Positions 1 to 7,178 of a DNA stretch of 10,521 nucleotides are shown in pieces. Source of the DNA: an uncultured Kiritimatiellota bacterium. Lineage in GTDB: Bacteria; Verrucomicrobiota; Kiritimatiellia; RFP12; UBA1067. The notes under the pieces are model-generated. The model worked only from the letters and a program-made list of their open reading frames with translations, did no database searches and was not told the origin of the DNA. Where the stretch lies: contig CAKUGW010000110.1 of assembly GCA_934654805.1 (NCBI GenBank), positions 1 to 10,521 on the forward strand, written 5' to 3'. Both the position numbers and the translations under genes were made by a program. The number at the start of each line of letters is the position of its first letter. The first letter of the stretch is position 1.

Positions 1-873
1 GGCACGGGCACGACGGAGAACCTGAACTTCCATCGCGGCGGCGACGGCACCGCCACCAACGTCGCGAACGCCCTGCTGCTCGGCTATCATTCGCAGATGT
101 CGCTCCGCAACGCGAGCTGGTACGTCAACGGGACTGCGGTTGCGGCGACCGCCGAAAGGACGCTGACGGGCGGCTGGGACCTCATCGAGATGAACATGGC
201 GGACGCGAACGCCGAGGCGACGTCCGCCGAAGGGCTGGCGGCTGACGGGCGCAGCCTCAGGGGCGGCGGAAACTACGAGCGTTCGGGCGCGCAGACGATC
301 GGCGAGATCCTCCTCTACGGCCGCGCGCTGACCGAGGCGGAGCGGCTGGCGGTCGAGGCCTACCTGCGGGCGAAGTGGTTTGCCCCCACGACGCCGGACG
401 CGTCGGGCATTTCCGTGGCGCTGGCGCCGGGAGGCGGACTGGACCTCGGCAACCGCCGGCGTCCGCTCGCCTCGCTGGCGGGCGCTGGCACCGTGACGAA
501 CGGCTGCCTGTCCGTCGGCTCGCTGTGCCCGACGGGCGCGCTGACCGTCGCCGGCGACGTCTGCCTGACGGACGGCGGCACGTGGGCGGTGCGCTTCGAC
601 GGCGCGGCGCCCAGCCGCCTGGCCGTGGCGGGCTGCCTCAGCGTGGGCTCGGCGTTGACGGTCGCCGTCGAGGGGCTGGACAATCCGATGCCCCTCTACG
701 GACAGGACATCCCGCTCGCCGAGTTCGGCTCCGTGTCGGGATCGACGAAGGCGAATCTTCGGACGGCGACGGTTACGGGGCTTCCGGCGGGCTGGCCGGC
801 GCGCGTCTTCGCGCGCGGAAAGACGGTCTTCCTGCGCCTCGGCCGTCGCGGTACGTGCATCCTCATTCGATAA
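1..873 (+). CDS. 3' part of a secreted LamG/concanavalin-like, beta-strand-rich protein
   Basis: The reading frame is open from the first base and ends at TAA 871-873, giving 290 visible codons; the true start lies upstream. Visible residues 1 to about 127 look like the C-terminal half of a LamG/concanavalin A-like jelly-roll. They end in the typical closing stretch IGEILLYGRALTEAERLAVE followed by AYLRAKW, which packs the last strand and helix of such domains. Residues 128-290 are Gly/Ala/Val/Thr-rich with repeated short strands (LAGAGTVTNG, LTVAGDV, LAVAGCLSVGS), like the tails of the large surface and autotransporter-like proteins common in PVC bacteria. The protein ends in FLRLGRRGTCILIR, with no PEP-CTERM anchor or other sorting signal that I recognise. 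The role is probably carbohydrate binding or surface attachment; this is inferred from the fold and from the glycosidase genes directly downstream. The ATG at 97 is internal to the domain and is not a credible start. Confidence 0.75.
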   Translation, partial: GTGTTENLNFHRGGDGTATNVANALLLGYHSQMSLRNASWYVNGTAVAATAERTLTGGWDLIEMNMADANAEATSAEGLAADGRSLRGGGNYERSGAQTIGEILLYGRALTEAERLAVEAYLRAKWFAPTTPDASGISVALAPGGGLDLGNRRRPLASLAGAGTVTNGCLSVGSLCPTGALTVAGDVCLTDGGTWAVRFDGAAPSRLAVAGCLSVGSALTVAVEGLDNPMPLYGQDIPLAEFGSVSGSTKANLRTATVTGLPAGWPARVFARGKTVFLRLGRRGTCILIR

Positions 874-896
874 CCGACAGCATGGACAACGCGATC

Positions 897-3602
897 ATGG
901 ATCTGAAGACACTTGCATTTCTCGCGGCGGCCGCCGTCTCGTGCGCCGCCACTGCCACGCCGGCAATCTACCCGCACTACATGGACCCGCGCCGCCACCC
1001 GGACGAGACGCGCCGCACGGTGAAGCCGCCGGACCGCGCCCAGTTCGGCAACCGCCTTCAGTTCACGTCCATCCGGAATCTGCCCGGCGATTCGACGTGG
1101 CGGGCGGAACTCGACAAGTACGTCGTCTCGAACCGTCTCGGCAACCTCGTCTGGGCGAACCTGAAGGTGCTCGGACACAAGGAGCTGCCGGAGATCGTCG
1201 CCGAGATCAGGCGGCGCGGCCTGTGGCTGTTCGACGTCTGGGGCTACCTGCCGAACGGCGGGGCGCAGGGCGTCGACGGGCTCTGGCGCATGCCCGAGGG
1301 CGTCGGCGAGATGCTGGAGCGCGAACTGGGCGACCGCTGGCTCGGCATGGACAACGGCGAACAGGACGGGCGCTGGTCTGGCCACGGCGTCGGCGCGCCC
1401 GACCGCTTCGCCCGGATGCTGTCGTTCCAGCGCTACTTCGAGCACATGGACAAGACGCTCGGCAACAAGATGGCCGCGCTCGTCTCGCTTAACTACGGGC
1501 ACTATTTCCTGCGCGAGAACTGCTACACGATGCTCGGCGCCGAGACGGCGCAGGCGCTGCCGAACAGCCAGGTCTACTACTCGTTCATCCGTGGCGCGGG
1601 CAAGCAGTACGGCGTACCGTGGTATGGCTGCGCCTCGATCTTTAACCGCTGGGGCTGGAAGTGCTACCCGGACGTCGAAAAGCCGGGCGCGGACAACGGC
1701 CCCGAAAAGGGCGCGTCGCTGGCGCTCCTGAAGAAGCTCATGTACACGCAGATCTTCTACAACAGCCTCGCGTTCGGCTACGAGGGGTCGTTCTTTCGCG
1801 GCGGCTTCTCCGGCGCGGGCGGCCTCTCGCCGATCGGCGAGCTGCAGCAGGAGGCGGTCGACTGGATCGGCCGCCACGGCGATCCCGGCGTGATGGCCGT
1901 TCCCGTCGGGCTCGTGATCGACAGCGCGCGCGGCTGGTGCTTCCCGCGACACCTCTACAGCGGCTGGGCGAACGTCTGCTGGGCAGGCGTCCCCTTCGAG
2001 CGGAGCGACTACTTCACGGACGGCGTCCTGAACCTGCTCTATCCCGGCTACCAGGATTCGGGCTTCTTCCGCGACGAGCGCGGCTTCAATTCGCCGACGC
2101 CCTATGGTGACATCGCCGACTGCCTCCTGTCGGACGCGCCGCTTTGGGTGCTGAAGCAGTATGCGCTGCTCGTGCTCGCGGGCGAGATCCAGCCGTCGGA
2201 CGAGTTCCGGGACGCGCTCGCCGCCTACGTCGCGCAGGGCGGGAAGCTCGTGATGACCGAGGGCAACCGCCGTGCGCTTTTCCCGTCGGGGCTCCCGGCG
2301 GCGGCGAACGGCGGGAAGGTCACGGTCATCGCGTCCGACTGGGGCGTCGCCGAGCAGCCCGTGGCCCGGCAGGTCCGCTACCCGGTCGAGACGCCGTACT
2401 TCAATCCGTATCCGCTGACGGACGCGGCGCGGCGCACGCTGGACGCGGCGTTCCGCGACGTGGCGCTCTTCACGACGGCGGCCGACGGCCAGACGAACGG
2501 GCTCTCGGTCGTCGCCTGCCGGCGCGCGAAGGGCGACTACACGCTCTGCATCGCCAACAACACGTGGACGGAGCAGCCGCTGCGGCTCACGTCGCACGTC
2601 GGGCGCATCCTGTCCGTCGAGGAGCTGCCGACGTCGTGCCGCGAACGCGCGGCGCGGGGCTTCGCGGCCGAGACGGTCACCAACCTCGTCCTTGGCGCAG
2701 ACACGCCGACGACCGTCGCGGCGGGAGGCACTCGCATGCTGCGCGTGCGCGTCGAGGAGGCGAACCTGCGGACGCTGGCGGAGGCCGCGCCGCCGCCGAA
2801 CCCGAAGCTGCGGACGCTCTACCTGCGCGCCAACGAGCCGATCAAGGAGCAGCTGCTGCGCCGCCCGACGTTCTTCCGGCACTTCGACTCGGTCATGGTC
2901 GGCTGGCGCTACGTCTTCACGCGCGACGACGAGGCGCTGGAGGATGAGCGAAACTGGATCCGCCTCCAGGGCCTTGACGTCCTCGTCGACTTCTCGGACG
3001 CGACCGACGCCTATCCGGGCTACCGCTGGACGGACCACATCGCGGAGGAGCGCGCGCGGTCGCAGAAGGCGTTCGGGAAGTTCCTTCGCAAGTGCGCGAT
3101 CCTCGGCGTGCGCGAGGTCGTCGTCGCCAGCCACAGCCTGTCGGACATGGGCGAGCGCGCGGCGGCGCGGGCCTCGTACCTCCGCAACCTCGGGGCATTC
3201 GCGCGGGCGGCCGGCGAGAAGGGGATTGTCGTGCGCCTGCGCGACGACGTCTGGGACCTGCAGGAGCTGCCGCGCGACTTGGCCGCCGTCCGCGAGCCCA
3301 ACCTGAAGGGGGCGCATCGCCTCGCCGCCGTCATGTACCGCGAGCGGGACGTCGCCTCGGCCGTCGAGAAGACGGGCGGCGACTGCTGGTTCCTCGGCGT
3401 TGCCGAGGACGAGAAGGTCGTCCCCGACGCCTTCTTCAAGATGTTCGGGCGGCTGGCCGACTCGCCGCGCGGCGACCTCAAGGACGCGCTGCGCGCCATA
3501 TGCGCAAAAGGCGGCCGCGTGATCTTCGACGCCTTCTACCCCGACACCGACGCCGAATACCGCGACGTCCGGCTCTTCGAGACCCTGAATGAAGCCGAGT
3601 GA
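897..3602 (+). CDS. Exported TIM-barrel glycoside-hydrolase-like protein with C-terminal xylose-isomerase-like domain
   Basis: This is a 901-residue protein if it starts at ATG 897; ATG 882 adds five residues (MDNAI). The N-terminus (MDLKTLAFLAAAAVSCAATA) is a signal peptide. AVSC at 13-16 is a weak lipobox, so a lipoprotein is possible. Residues about 30-400 look like a (beta/alpha)8 glycosidase; acid candidates are E155 (in DNGEQD) and E296 (in FGYEGSFF). Residues about 409-460 (LSDAPLWVLKQYALLVLAGE, then QGGKLVMTEGN) resemble the glutamine-amidotransferase-like trimerisation domain of GH42-type enzymes. Residues about 470-630 form a beta-rich region. Residues about 636-901 resemble a sugar-isomerase/AP-endonuclease-2 barrel (FGKFLRKCAILGVREVVVAS, YLRNLGAFARAAGEKGIVVR), but the usual metal-binding Glu after the last stretch is not evident. 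I cannot assign a CAZy family or substrate. It follows the LamG gene by 8-23 bp and precedes a fucosidase, which suggests polysaccharide breakdown. No clear Shine-Dalgarno decides between the starts; I prefer 897 for its signal peptide. Confidence 0.7.
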   Translation: MDLKTLAFLAAAAVSCAATATPAIYPHYMDPRRHPDETRRTVKPPDRAQFGNRLQFTSIRNLPGDSTWRAELDKYVVSNRLGNLVWANLKVLGHKELPEIVAEIRRRGLWLFDVWGYLPNGGAQGVDGLWRMPEGVGEMLERELGDRWLGMDNGEQDGRWSGHGVGAPDRFARMLSFQRYFEHMDKTLGNKMAALVSLNYGHYFLRENCYTMLGAETAQALPNSQVYYSFIRGAGKQYGVPWYGCASIFNRWGWKCYPDVEKPGADNGPEKGASLALLKKLMYTQIFYNSLAFGYEGSFFRGGFSGAGGLSPIGELQQEAVDWIGRHGDPGVMAVPVGLVIDSARGWCFPRHLYSGWANVCWAGVPFERSDYFTDGVLNLLYPGYQDSGFFRDERGFNSPTPYGDIADCLLSDAPLWVLKQYALLVLAGEIQPSDEFRDALAAYVAQGGKLVMTEGNRRALFPSGLPAAANGGKVTVIASDWGVAEQPVARQVRYPVETPYFNPYPLTDAARRTLDAAFRDVALFTTAADGQTNGLSVVACRRAKGDYTLCIANNTWTEQPLRLTSHVGRILSVEELPTSCRERAARGFAAETVTNLVLGADTPTTVAAGGTRMLRVRVEEANLRTLAEAAPPPNPKLRTLYLRANEPIKEQLLRRPTFFRHFDSVMVGWRYVFTRDDEALEDERNWIRLQGLDVLVDFSDATDAYPGYRWTDHIAEERARSQKAFGKFLRKCAILGVREVVVASHSLSDMGERAAARASYLRNLGAFARAAGEKGIVVRLRDDVWDLQELPRDLAAVREPNLKGAHRLAAVMYRERDVASAVEKTGGDCWFLGVAEDEKVVPDAFFKMFGRLADSPRGDLKDALRAICAKGGRVIFDAFYPDTDAEYRDVRLFETLNEAE

Positions 3603-3623
3603 CGAACCGCGAAAGAAGAACGC

Positions 3624-3684
3624 GAAACGAAAACGAGAAGACCTGAAACGAGAAGTGAAATGAGCGTGAAAACGAAAACGAAAC
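3624..3684 (+). repeat. A/G-rich AAACGA-type repeat spanning the fucosidase start
   Basis: The 57-bp gap between the glycosidase and fucosidase genes is almost all A, G and C, with only two T. The 10-mer AAACGAGAAG occurs at 3631-3640 and again at 3646-3655. Related GAAAACGAAAACGAAAC continues past the start codon at 3668-3684, where it encodes the basic KTKTK stretch of the signal peptide. It supplies an unstructured purine leader in place of a strong Shine-Dalgarno. No promoter is visible here, which supports co-transcription of the two genes. Confidence 0.6.
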
Positions 3685-5081
3685 TGCCTGTCCTCTGTCT
3701 GCTGTCGCTTGCCCTGTGCGCCTCGGCGCGAGCCGCGGCGGCGAAGCCGCTCAAGCGGATCTTCTCGGAGACGCCCGAACAGAAGGCCGAGCGCCTGTCG
3801 TGGTGGACGCACGACCGCTTCGGGCTCTTCGTCCACTTCGGCCTCTACGCGATCCCGGCGCGCGGCGAGTGGGTCAAGAGCCGCGAGAAGATCCCGGACG
3901 ACGTCTACGACCGCAAGTACCTGGACCGCTTCAACCCCGACCTCTTCGACGCGAAGGACTGGGCGCGGCGGGCCAAGGCCGCCGGCATGAGATACGCCGT
4001 CCTGACGACGAAGCACCACGACGGCTTCGCGCTGTGGGACACGAAGGTCTCCGACTACAAGATCACCAACACCGCCTTCAGGCGCGACCTCGTGAAGGAG
4101 TTCGCGGAGGCCTTCCGCGCCGAGGGTCTGCGCGTCGGCTTCTACTTCTCGGTCATGGACTGGCATCACCCGGACTACAAGCTCGACTACAACCATCCGC
4201 TGGCCCCGGAGGGCGGGTTCACCGACGAGAGCTTCGCGAAGCTCAACGAGGGCCGCGACATGAGCCGCTACCGCGCCTTCATGTTCGCGCAGGTGCGTGA
4301 GCTCCTGACGCAGTACGGGCGCGTCGACATCATGTGGTTCGACTTCACGCCGACGGGCAAGTACGGAAAGACGGCGGAGGACTGGGACGCCGTCGGGCTC
4401 CTGAAGATGGCGCGGTCGCACCAGCCGTGGCTCATCACCGACAACCGACTGGGGCTGACCGACTACGCGGACGGCGGGGACTTCGTGACGCCGGAATGCA
4501 TGAAGGTGCGCTCGTGGCCGAAGGTCGACGGCGTGCGCGTCCCGTGGGAGACCTGCCAGACGCTCGGCGCGAACTGGGGCTACGACTGCCGCCCCGCCGC
4601 GCGCTGGGCGGACGTGCCGCAGCTCCTGGAGCTGCTGATCGACACCGTGTCGCACGGCGGCAACCTGCTCCTGAACGTCGGGCCGACGGCGCGCGGGCAG
4701 TTCCCGAAGAAGGCGTGCGAACGGCTGGACGGCTTCGCCGAGTGGATGGGCGTCCACGCGCGCGCGATCTACGGCTGCACGCAGGCGCCGGAGGGCTTCA
4801 CGGCACCTCCTGGCACGCTGCTCACCTACAACGAGAAGACGAACCGCCCCTACATCCACCTGCTGACCTATCCGCTGAACCGGCTGCCGCTCACGTTCAC
4901 GGACAGGGTCGCGTTCGCGCAGTTCCTCCACGACGGGCGTGAGCTCACGGTCGGCTACATCCCCGATTGGCAGAAGCACGAGCACATGGGCGCGAACCCG
5001 GAGGACGACACGGGCTTCCTCGAGCTGCCGCTCGAACGCCCGGACGTCCCGCTCCCGGTCGTCGAGGTGCAGCTGAAGTGA
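3660..5081 (+). CDS. Exported alpha-L-fucosidase, glycoside hydrolase family 29
   Basis: This 473-residue enzyme removes alpha-linked L-fucose from glycans with retention of configuration. Residues 1 to about 25 are a signal peptide (KTKTK then LPVLCLLSLALCASARA), placing it in the periplasm or outside the cell. The GH29 barrel is unmistakable: RFGLFVHFGLYA with H59, the KHHDGFALW motif with H119/H120, and GRVDIMWFDF, whose D228 corresponds to the catalytic nucleophile Asp. GDFVTPE with E279 lies in the region where GH29 enzymes place substrate and acid/base residues. NLLLNVGPTARG marks the end of the barrel. About 90 C-terminal residues form the usual small beta domain. Length fits the family. 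ATG 3660 is chosen because the signal peptide begins there. It is probably expressed with the upstream glycosidase. Natural substrates could be fucosylated host mucin or algal fucan; the sequence does not decide between them. Confidence 0.95.
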   Translation: MSVKTKTKLPVLCLLSLALCASARAAAAKPLKRIFSETPEQKAERLSWWTHDRFGLFVHFGLYAIPARGEWVKSREKIPDDVYDRKYLDRFNPDLFDAKDWARRAKAAGMRYAVLTTKHHDGFALWDTKVSDYKITNTAFRRDLVKEFAEAFRAEGLRVGFYFSVMDWHHPDYKLDYNHPLAPEGGFTDESFAKLNEGRDMSRYRAFMFAQVRELLTQYGRVDIMWFDFTPTGKYGKTAEDWDAVGLLKMARSHQPWLITDNRLGLTDYADGGDFVTPECMKVRSWPKVDGVRVPWETCQTLGANWGYDCRPAARWADVPQLLELLIDTVSHGGNLLLNVGPTARGQFPKKACERLDGFAEWMGVHARAIYGCTQAPEGFTAPPGTLLTYNEKTNRPYIHLLTYPLNRLPLTFTDRVAFAQFLHDGRELTVGYIPDWQKHEHMGANPEDDTGFLELPLERPDVPLPVVEVQLK

Positions 5082-5086
5082 TTGCC

Positions 5087-5120
5087 GCGGGGACAGGCCC
5101 CCGATGGGGGCAGACCCCGC
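5087..5120. repeat. Nested GC-rich palindrome, REP-like; possible terminator
   Basis: An outer perfect 6-bp stem (GCGGGG 5087-5092 with CCCCGC 5115-5120) encloses an inner perfect 6-bp stem (GCCCCC 5097-5102 with GGGGGC 5106-5111). The inner loop is GAT and the internal loop is ACAG against AGA. It begins six bases after the fucosidase stop. No T-run follows directly; the next is at 5151-5156 and belongs to the promoter. It is therefore either a dispersed REP-type palindrome or a hairpin that protects or ends the fucosidase transcript without being a classical intrinsic terminator. Confidence 0.55.
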
Positions 5121-5150
5121 TGATTCGTGGGCGGCGGCCCTCGTCGGACG

Positions 5151-5164
5151 TTTTTTGGTATAAT
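5151..5164 (+). promoter_or_regulatory. Extended -10 promoter for the LysM gene
   Basis: Six T are followed by GG and a perfect TATAAT at 5159-5164, so the sequence reads TGGTATAAT, an extended -10. No TTGACA-like -35 is seen 16-18 bp upstream. Transcription would start near 5171, leaving a leader of about 30 nt. The same TTTTGGTAYAAT core recurs at 7941 and 10154, each time just ahead of a gene. This site is the most relaxed copy downstream of the -10 (GTCGCG instead of ACGCG). Confidence 0.75.
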
Positions 5165-5201
5165 GTCGCGAAAAGCAGTCAGTGACAAAGCGGTGACCAA
5201 A

Positions 5202-5708
5202 ATGAAGAAGACGATGTTCGCGCTCGCGTTCGTGCCCTGCCTGGCGCTCGCGCAGGGCAAGGAATCCTTTATCGTCCAGCAGGCGTATGCCGAGATGCAG
5301 CGCGTGCAGGGGCAGATCAACGTTCTCCAGTCGAACCTGAACGAGCTTCAGGGGCGCGTCGCGCGTCTGGAGTCCGGCAACGACAGCCAGAGCCTGCGCC
5401 GCGAGGTCGAGGCGCTTCGCGCCGAGGTCGCCTCGCTCCGCCGCCAGATGGGGGCGCAGCGCGACGAGATCGTCCGCGACCTTTCGGGGCGTCTCGCGGC
5501 CCTGCAGCCGCCGTCGCCTCCGCCGGCGCGGCACGAGCCGCCGAAGCGGACGGTCATCGGGCCGCACAACGAGTATGTCGTCGAGAAGGGCGACACGCTC
5601 TCGGTCATCTCGCAGGCGACGGGCGTGCCGATCCGCAAGATCAAGGAGATGAACAACCTCAAGAGCGACGACATCCGCATCGGGCAGAAGCTGATGCTGC
5701 CGAAGTGA
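5202..5708 (+). CDS. Exported coiled-coil protein with C-terminal LysM domain
   Basis: This is a 168-residue protein. Residues 1-18 (MKKTMFALAFVPCLALA) are a clear signal peptide. Residues about 25-105 are Gln/Glu/Arg/Leu-rich heptads (INVLQSNLNELQGRVARLES, SLRREVEALRAEVASLRRQM) that predict a long coiled coil, probably oligomeric. Residues about 107-118 are a Pro-rich linker (PPSPPPARHEPP). Residues 125-168 form one LysM domain (YVVEKGDTLSVISQATGVPI ... MNNLKSDDIRIGQKLMLPK), which binds peptidoglycan N-acetylglucosamine. The protein is therefore probably periplasmic and wall-attached, perhaps a scaffold or envelope organiser; no enzymatic domain is present. ATG 5202 is chosen because the signal peptide starts there, GGTGA at 5192-5196 can act as a weak ribosome-binding site, and earlier in-frame ATGs lie upstream of or inside the -10 box. 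It has its own promoter and appears monocistronic, ending in front of a repeat array. Confidence 0.88.
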   Translation: MKKTMFALAFVPCLALAQGKESFIVQQAYAEMQRVQGQINVLQSNLNELQGRVARLESGNDSQSLRREVEALRAEVASLRRQMGAQRDEIVRDLSGRLAALQPPSPPPARHEPPKRTVIGPHNEYVVEKGDTLSVISQATGVPIRKIKEMNNLKSDDIRIGQKLMLPK

Positions 5709-5723
5709 GGGAGGGGGAAAAGG

Positions 5724-5795
5724 TCGAATAATCGAATAATCGAATGATCGAATTGTCGAATTGTCGAATTGTCGAATGGCTGAATGGTCGAATAG
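5724..5795. repeat. Array of nine 8-bp units TCGAATNN upstream of purD
   Basis: Nine consecutive octamers occupy 5724-5795. Eight begin exactly TCGAAT; the eighth, at 5780, begins CTGAAT. The last two bases of each unit run AA, AA, GA, TG, TG, TG, GG, GG, AG. The core is fixed while the 3' dinucleotide drifts in neighbouring pairs or triplets, the pattern expected if copies arise by local duplication. The array is AT-rich inside a very GC-rich region. It lies 15 bp after the LysM stop and 45 bp before purD. Degenerate AATTG/TTGAATAG continues to 5812. The same stretch must hold any purD promoter. Confidence 0.9.
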
Positions 5796-5840
5796 AATTG
5801 TAAATTGAATAGTGAAAACGAAAGTTTGTAAGAAACGAAA

Positions 5841-7178
5841 ATGAAGATCTTGGTTGTCGGTTCGGGCGGACGCGAGCACGCGATTGCGTGGCGGCTCGCG
5901 CAGGATGCGGAGAAGCACGAGCTCTACTGTGCGCCGGGCAATGCGGGCACGGCGGATGTCGCGACGAACGTCCCCCTCAAGGCGGATGACGTCGCGGGGA
6001 TTGTCGCGTGGGCGAAGGCCGAGAGGCCCGACCTCGTCGTGGTCGGTCCGGAGGCGCCGCTCGTCATCGGGCTCGTCGATGCCCTGGAGAAGGAGGGCGT
6101 CGCGTGCTTCGGCCCCGTCGCGGCGGGCGCGCGGCTGGAGGGCTCGAAGCGCTTCGCGAAAGAGGTGATGGACGCGGCGGGCGTGCCGACCGGCAAGGCC
6201 GAGACGTACGCCGACGCGGCGCAGGCGAAGGCCGCGCTGCCCGCGTTCGGACTGCCCGTCGTCATCAAGGCGGACGGGCTGGCGGCCGGCAAGGGCGTGG
6301 TCGTCGCCGAGACGCGCGAACAGGCCGAGGCGGCGATCGACGACATGCTCGTCGGGAACAGGTTCGGCGCGGCGGGCGCGGAAGTCCTGGTCGAGGAGTT
6401 CCTGCACGGCGAGGAGTGCTCCATCCTCGCGATGGTCGACGGCGAACACGCGGTGCTGCTGCCCGCGAGCCAGGACCACAAGCGCGCCTTCGACGGCGAC
6501 AGGGGCCCGAACACGGGCGGCATGGGCGCGTATTCGCCCGCGCCGGTCGTCACGGCGGACAGGCTGCCGCTCATCAAGGAGAAGATCATCCTGCCGGTCG
6601 TCCGCGAGCTGAAGAAACGCGGCATCACCTATCGCGGCATCCTGTATGCGGGGCTCATGGTGAACGACGCGCAGTCGGTGCCGCACGGCCCGGTGGCGAA
6701 GTCGGGCAGCGCGATCAACGTCGTCGAGTTCAACGCGCGTTTCGGCGACCCGGAGACGGAGGCCGTCCTGCCGCGCCTCGGCGGCTCGTTCGCGACGGCG
6801 CTCCGGCATGCGGCGACGGGCTGCCTCCGCGACGAGGACATCGTCGTGAAGGACGTCTGCGCGGCGACCGTCATTCTCGCCTCCGGCGGGTACCCCGGCG
6901 CGTACGCGAAGGGGAAGGCGATTGAGGGAATGGGGGAGAAGGAAGAGGGAAGAAGGAAGAAGGAAGGGGGGCTGGCCCCGAAGGCGATCGTCTTCCACTG
7001 CGGCACGAAGGCCGAGGGCGGAAAGGTCGTCACGTCCGGCGGGCGCGTCCTGTCCGTGACGGGACTGGGCGCGACGCTGCGCGAGGCCGTGGACAACGCC
7101 TACGCGCGCGTTTCGGGAATCTCCTTCGACGGCGCGTTCTGCCGAAAGGACATCGCGCATCGCGCGTTCGAGCGGTGA
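5841..7178 (+). CDS. purD: Phosphoribosylamine-glycine ligase (GAR synthetase)
   Basis: PurD catalyses the second step of purine biosynthesis, the ATP-dependent joining of 5-phosphoribosylamine and glycine, in the cytoplasm. The 445 residues show the N-domain MKILVVGSGGREHAIAW and APGNAGT, then an ATP-grasp fold with KADGLAAGKGVVVA (D145-G152), VEEFLHGEECS, NTGGMGAYSP and the metal/nucleotide motif EFNARFGDPETE (N298-E305), then the C-terminal domain ending GGRVLSVTGLGATLREAVDN. The length is slightly above the usual 420-430. The excess is a Glu/Lys/Gly/Arg-rich stretch at residues about 362-377 (IEGMGEKEEGRRKKEGG), encoded by a tandem heptamer repeat, where other PurDs have a short loop before the VFHAGTK-like strand. 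ATG 5841 follows the A-rich leader AGAAACGAAA rather than a Shine-Dalgarno. The stop overlaps the next start (GTGA at 7175-7178), so the two are probably translationally coupled. Confidence 0.97.
   Translation: MKILVVGSGGREHAIAWRLAQDAEKHELYCAPGNAGTADVATNVPLKADDVAGIVAWAKAERPDLVVVGPEAPLVIGLVDALEKEGVACFGPVAAGARLEGSKRFAKEVMDAAGVPTGKAETYADAAQAKAALPAFGLPVVIKADGLAAGKGVVVAETREQAEAAIDDMLVGNRFGAAGAEVLVEEFLHGEECSILAMVDGEHAVLLPASQDHKRAFDGDRGPNTGGMGAYSPAPVVTADRLPLIKEKIILPVVRELKKRGITYRGILYAGLMVNDAQSVPHGPVAKSGSAINVVEFNARFGDPETEAVLPRLGGSFATALRHAATGCLRDEDIVVKDVCAATVILASGGYPGAYAKGKAIEGMGEKEEGRRKKEGGLAPKAIVFHCGTKAEGGKVVTSGGRVLSVTGLGATLREAVDNAYARVSGISFDGAFCRKDIAHRAFER
6924..6965 (+). repeat. Heptamer tandem repeat inside purD (GAAGGAA/GAGGGAA)
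   Basis: Six 7-bp units fill 6924-6965: GAGGGAA, TGGGGGA (degenerate), GAAGGAA, GAGGGAA, GAAGGAA, GAAGGAA. GGGGGG follows at 6966-6971. The whole 48-base stretch is purine except for T6931. Six units make 42 bp, which keeps the frame, but gain or loss of a single 7-bp unit would shift it. It encodes the hydrophilic insert noted under purD. Confidence 0.85.

Noticed and set aside
5097..5156. Classical rho-independent terminator using the T6 run
   Set aside because: The T-run starts about 30 nt after the hairpin ends and is part of the TTTTTTGGTATAAT promoter.
5127..5201. Longer N-terminus for the LysM protein from ATG 5127 or 5163
   Set aside because: These starts lie upstream of or overlap the -10 box, before the expected transcription start, and would bury the signal peptide that begins at 5202.
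5724..5795. CRISPR array
   Set aside because: The period is 8 bp, with no 25-40 bp repeats and no unique spacers, and no cas gene is nearby.
696..7160. Minus-strand open frame of about 6.4 kb
   Set aside because: It lies codon-on-codon opposite four + genes that happen to share one frame. Antisense stops there require sense TTA, CTA or TCA codons, which GC-rich genes avoid. Its translation is Arg/Leu/Val/Asp/Ala-rich with no domain, while the + strand genes have clear motifs.
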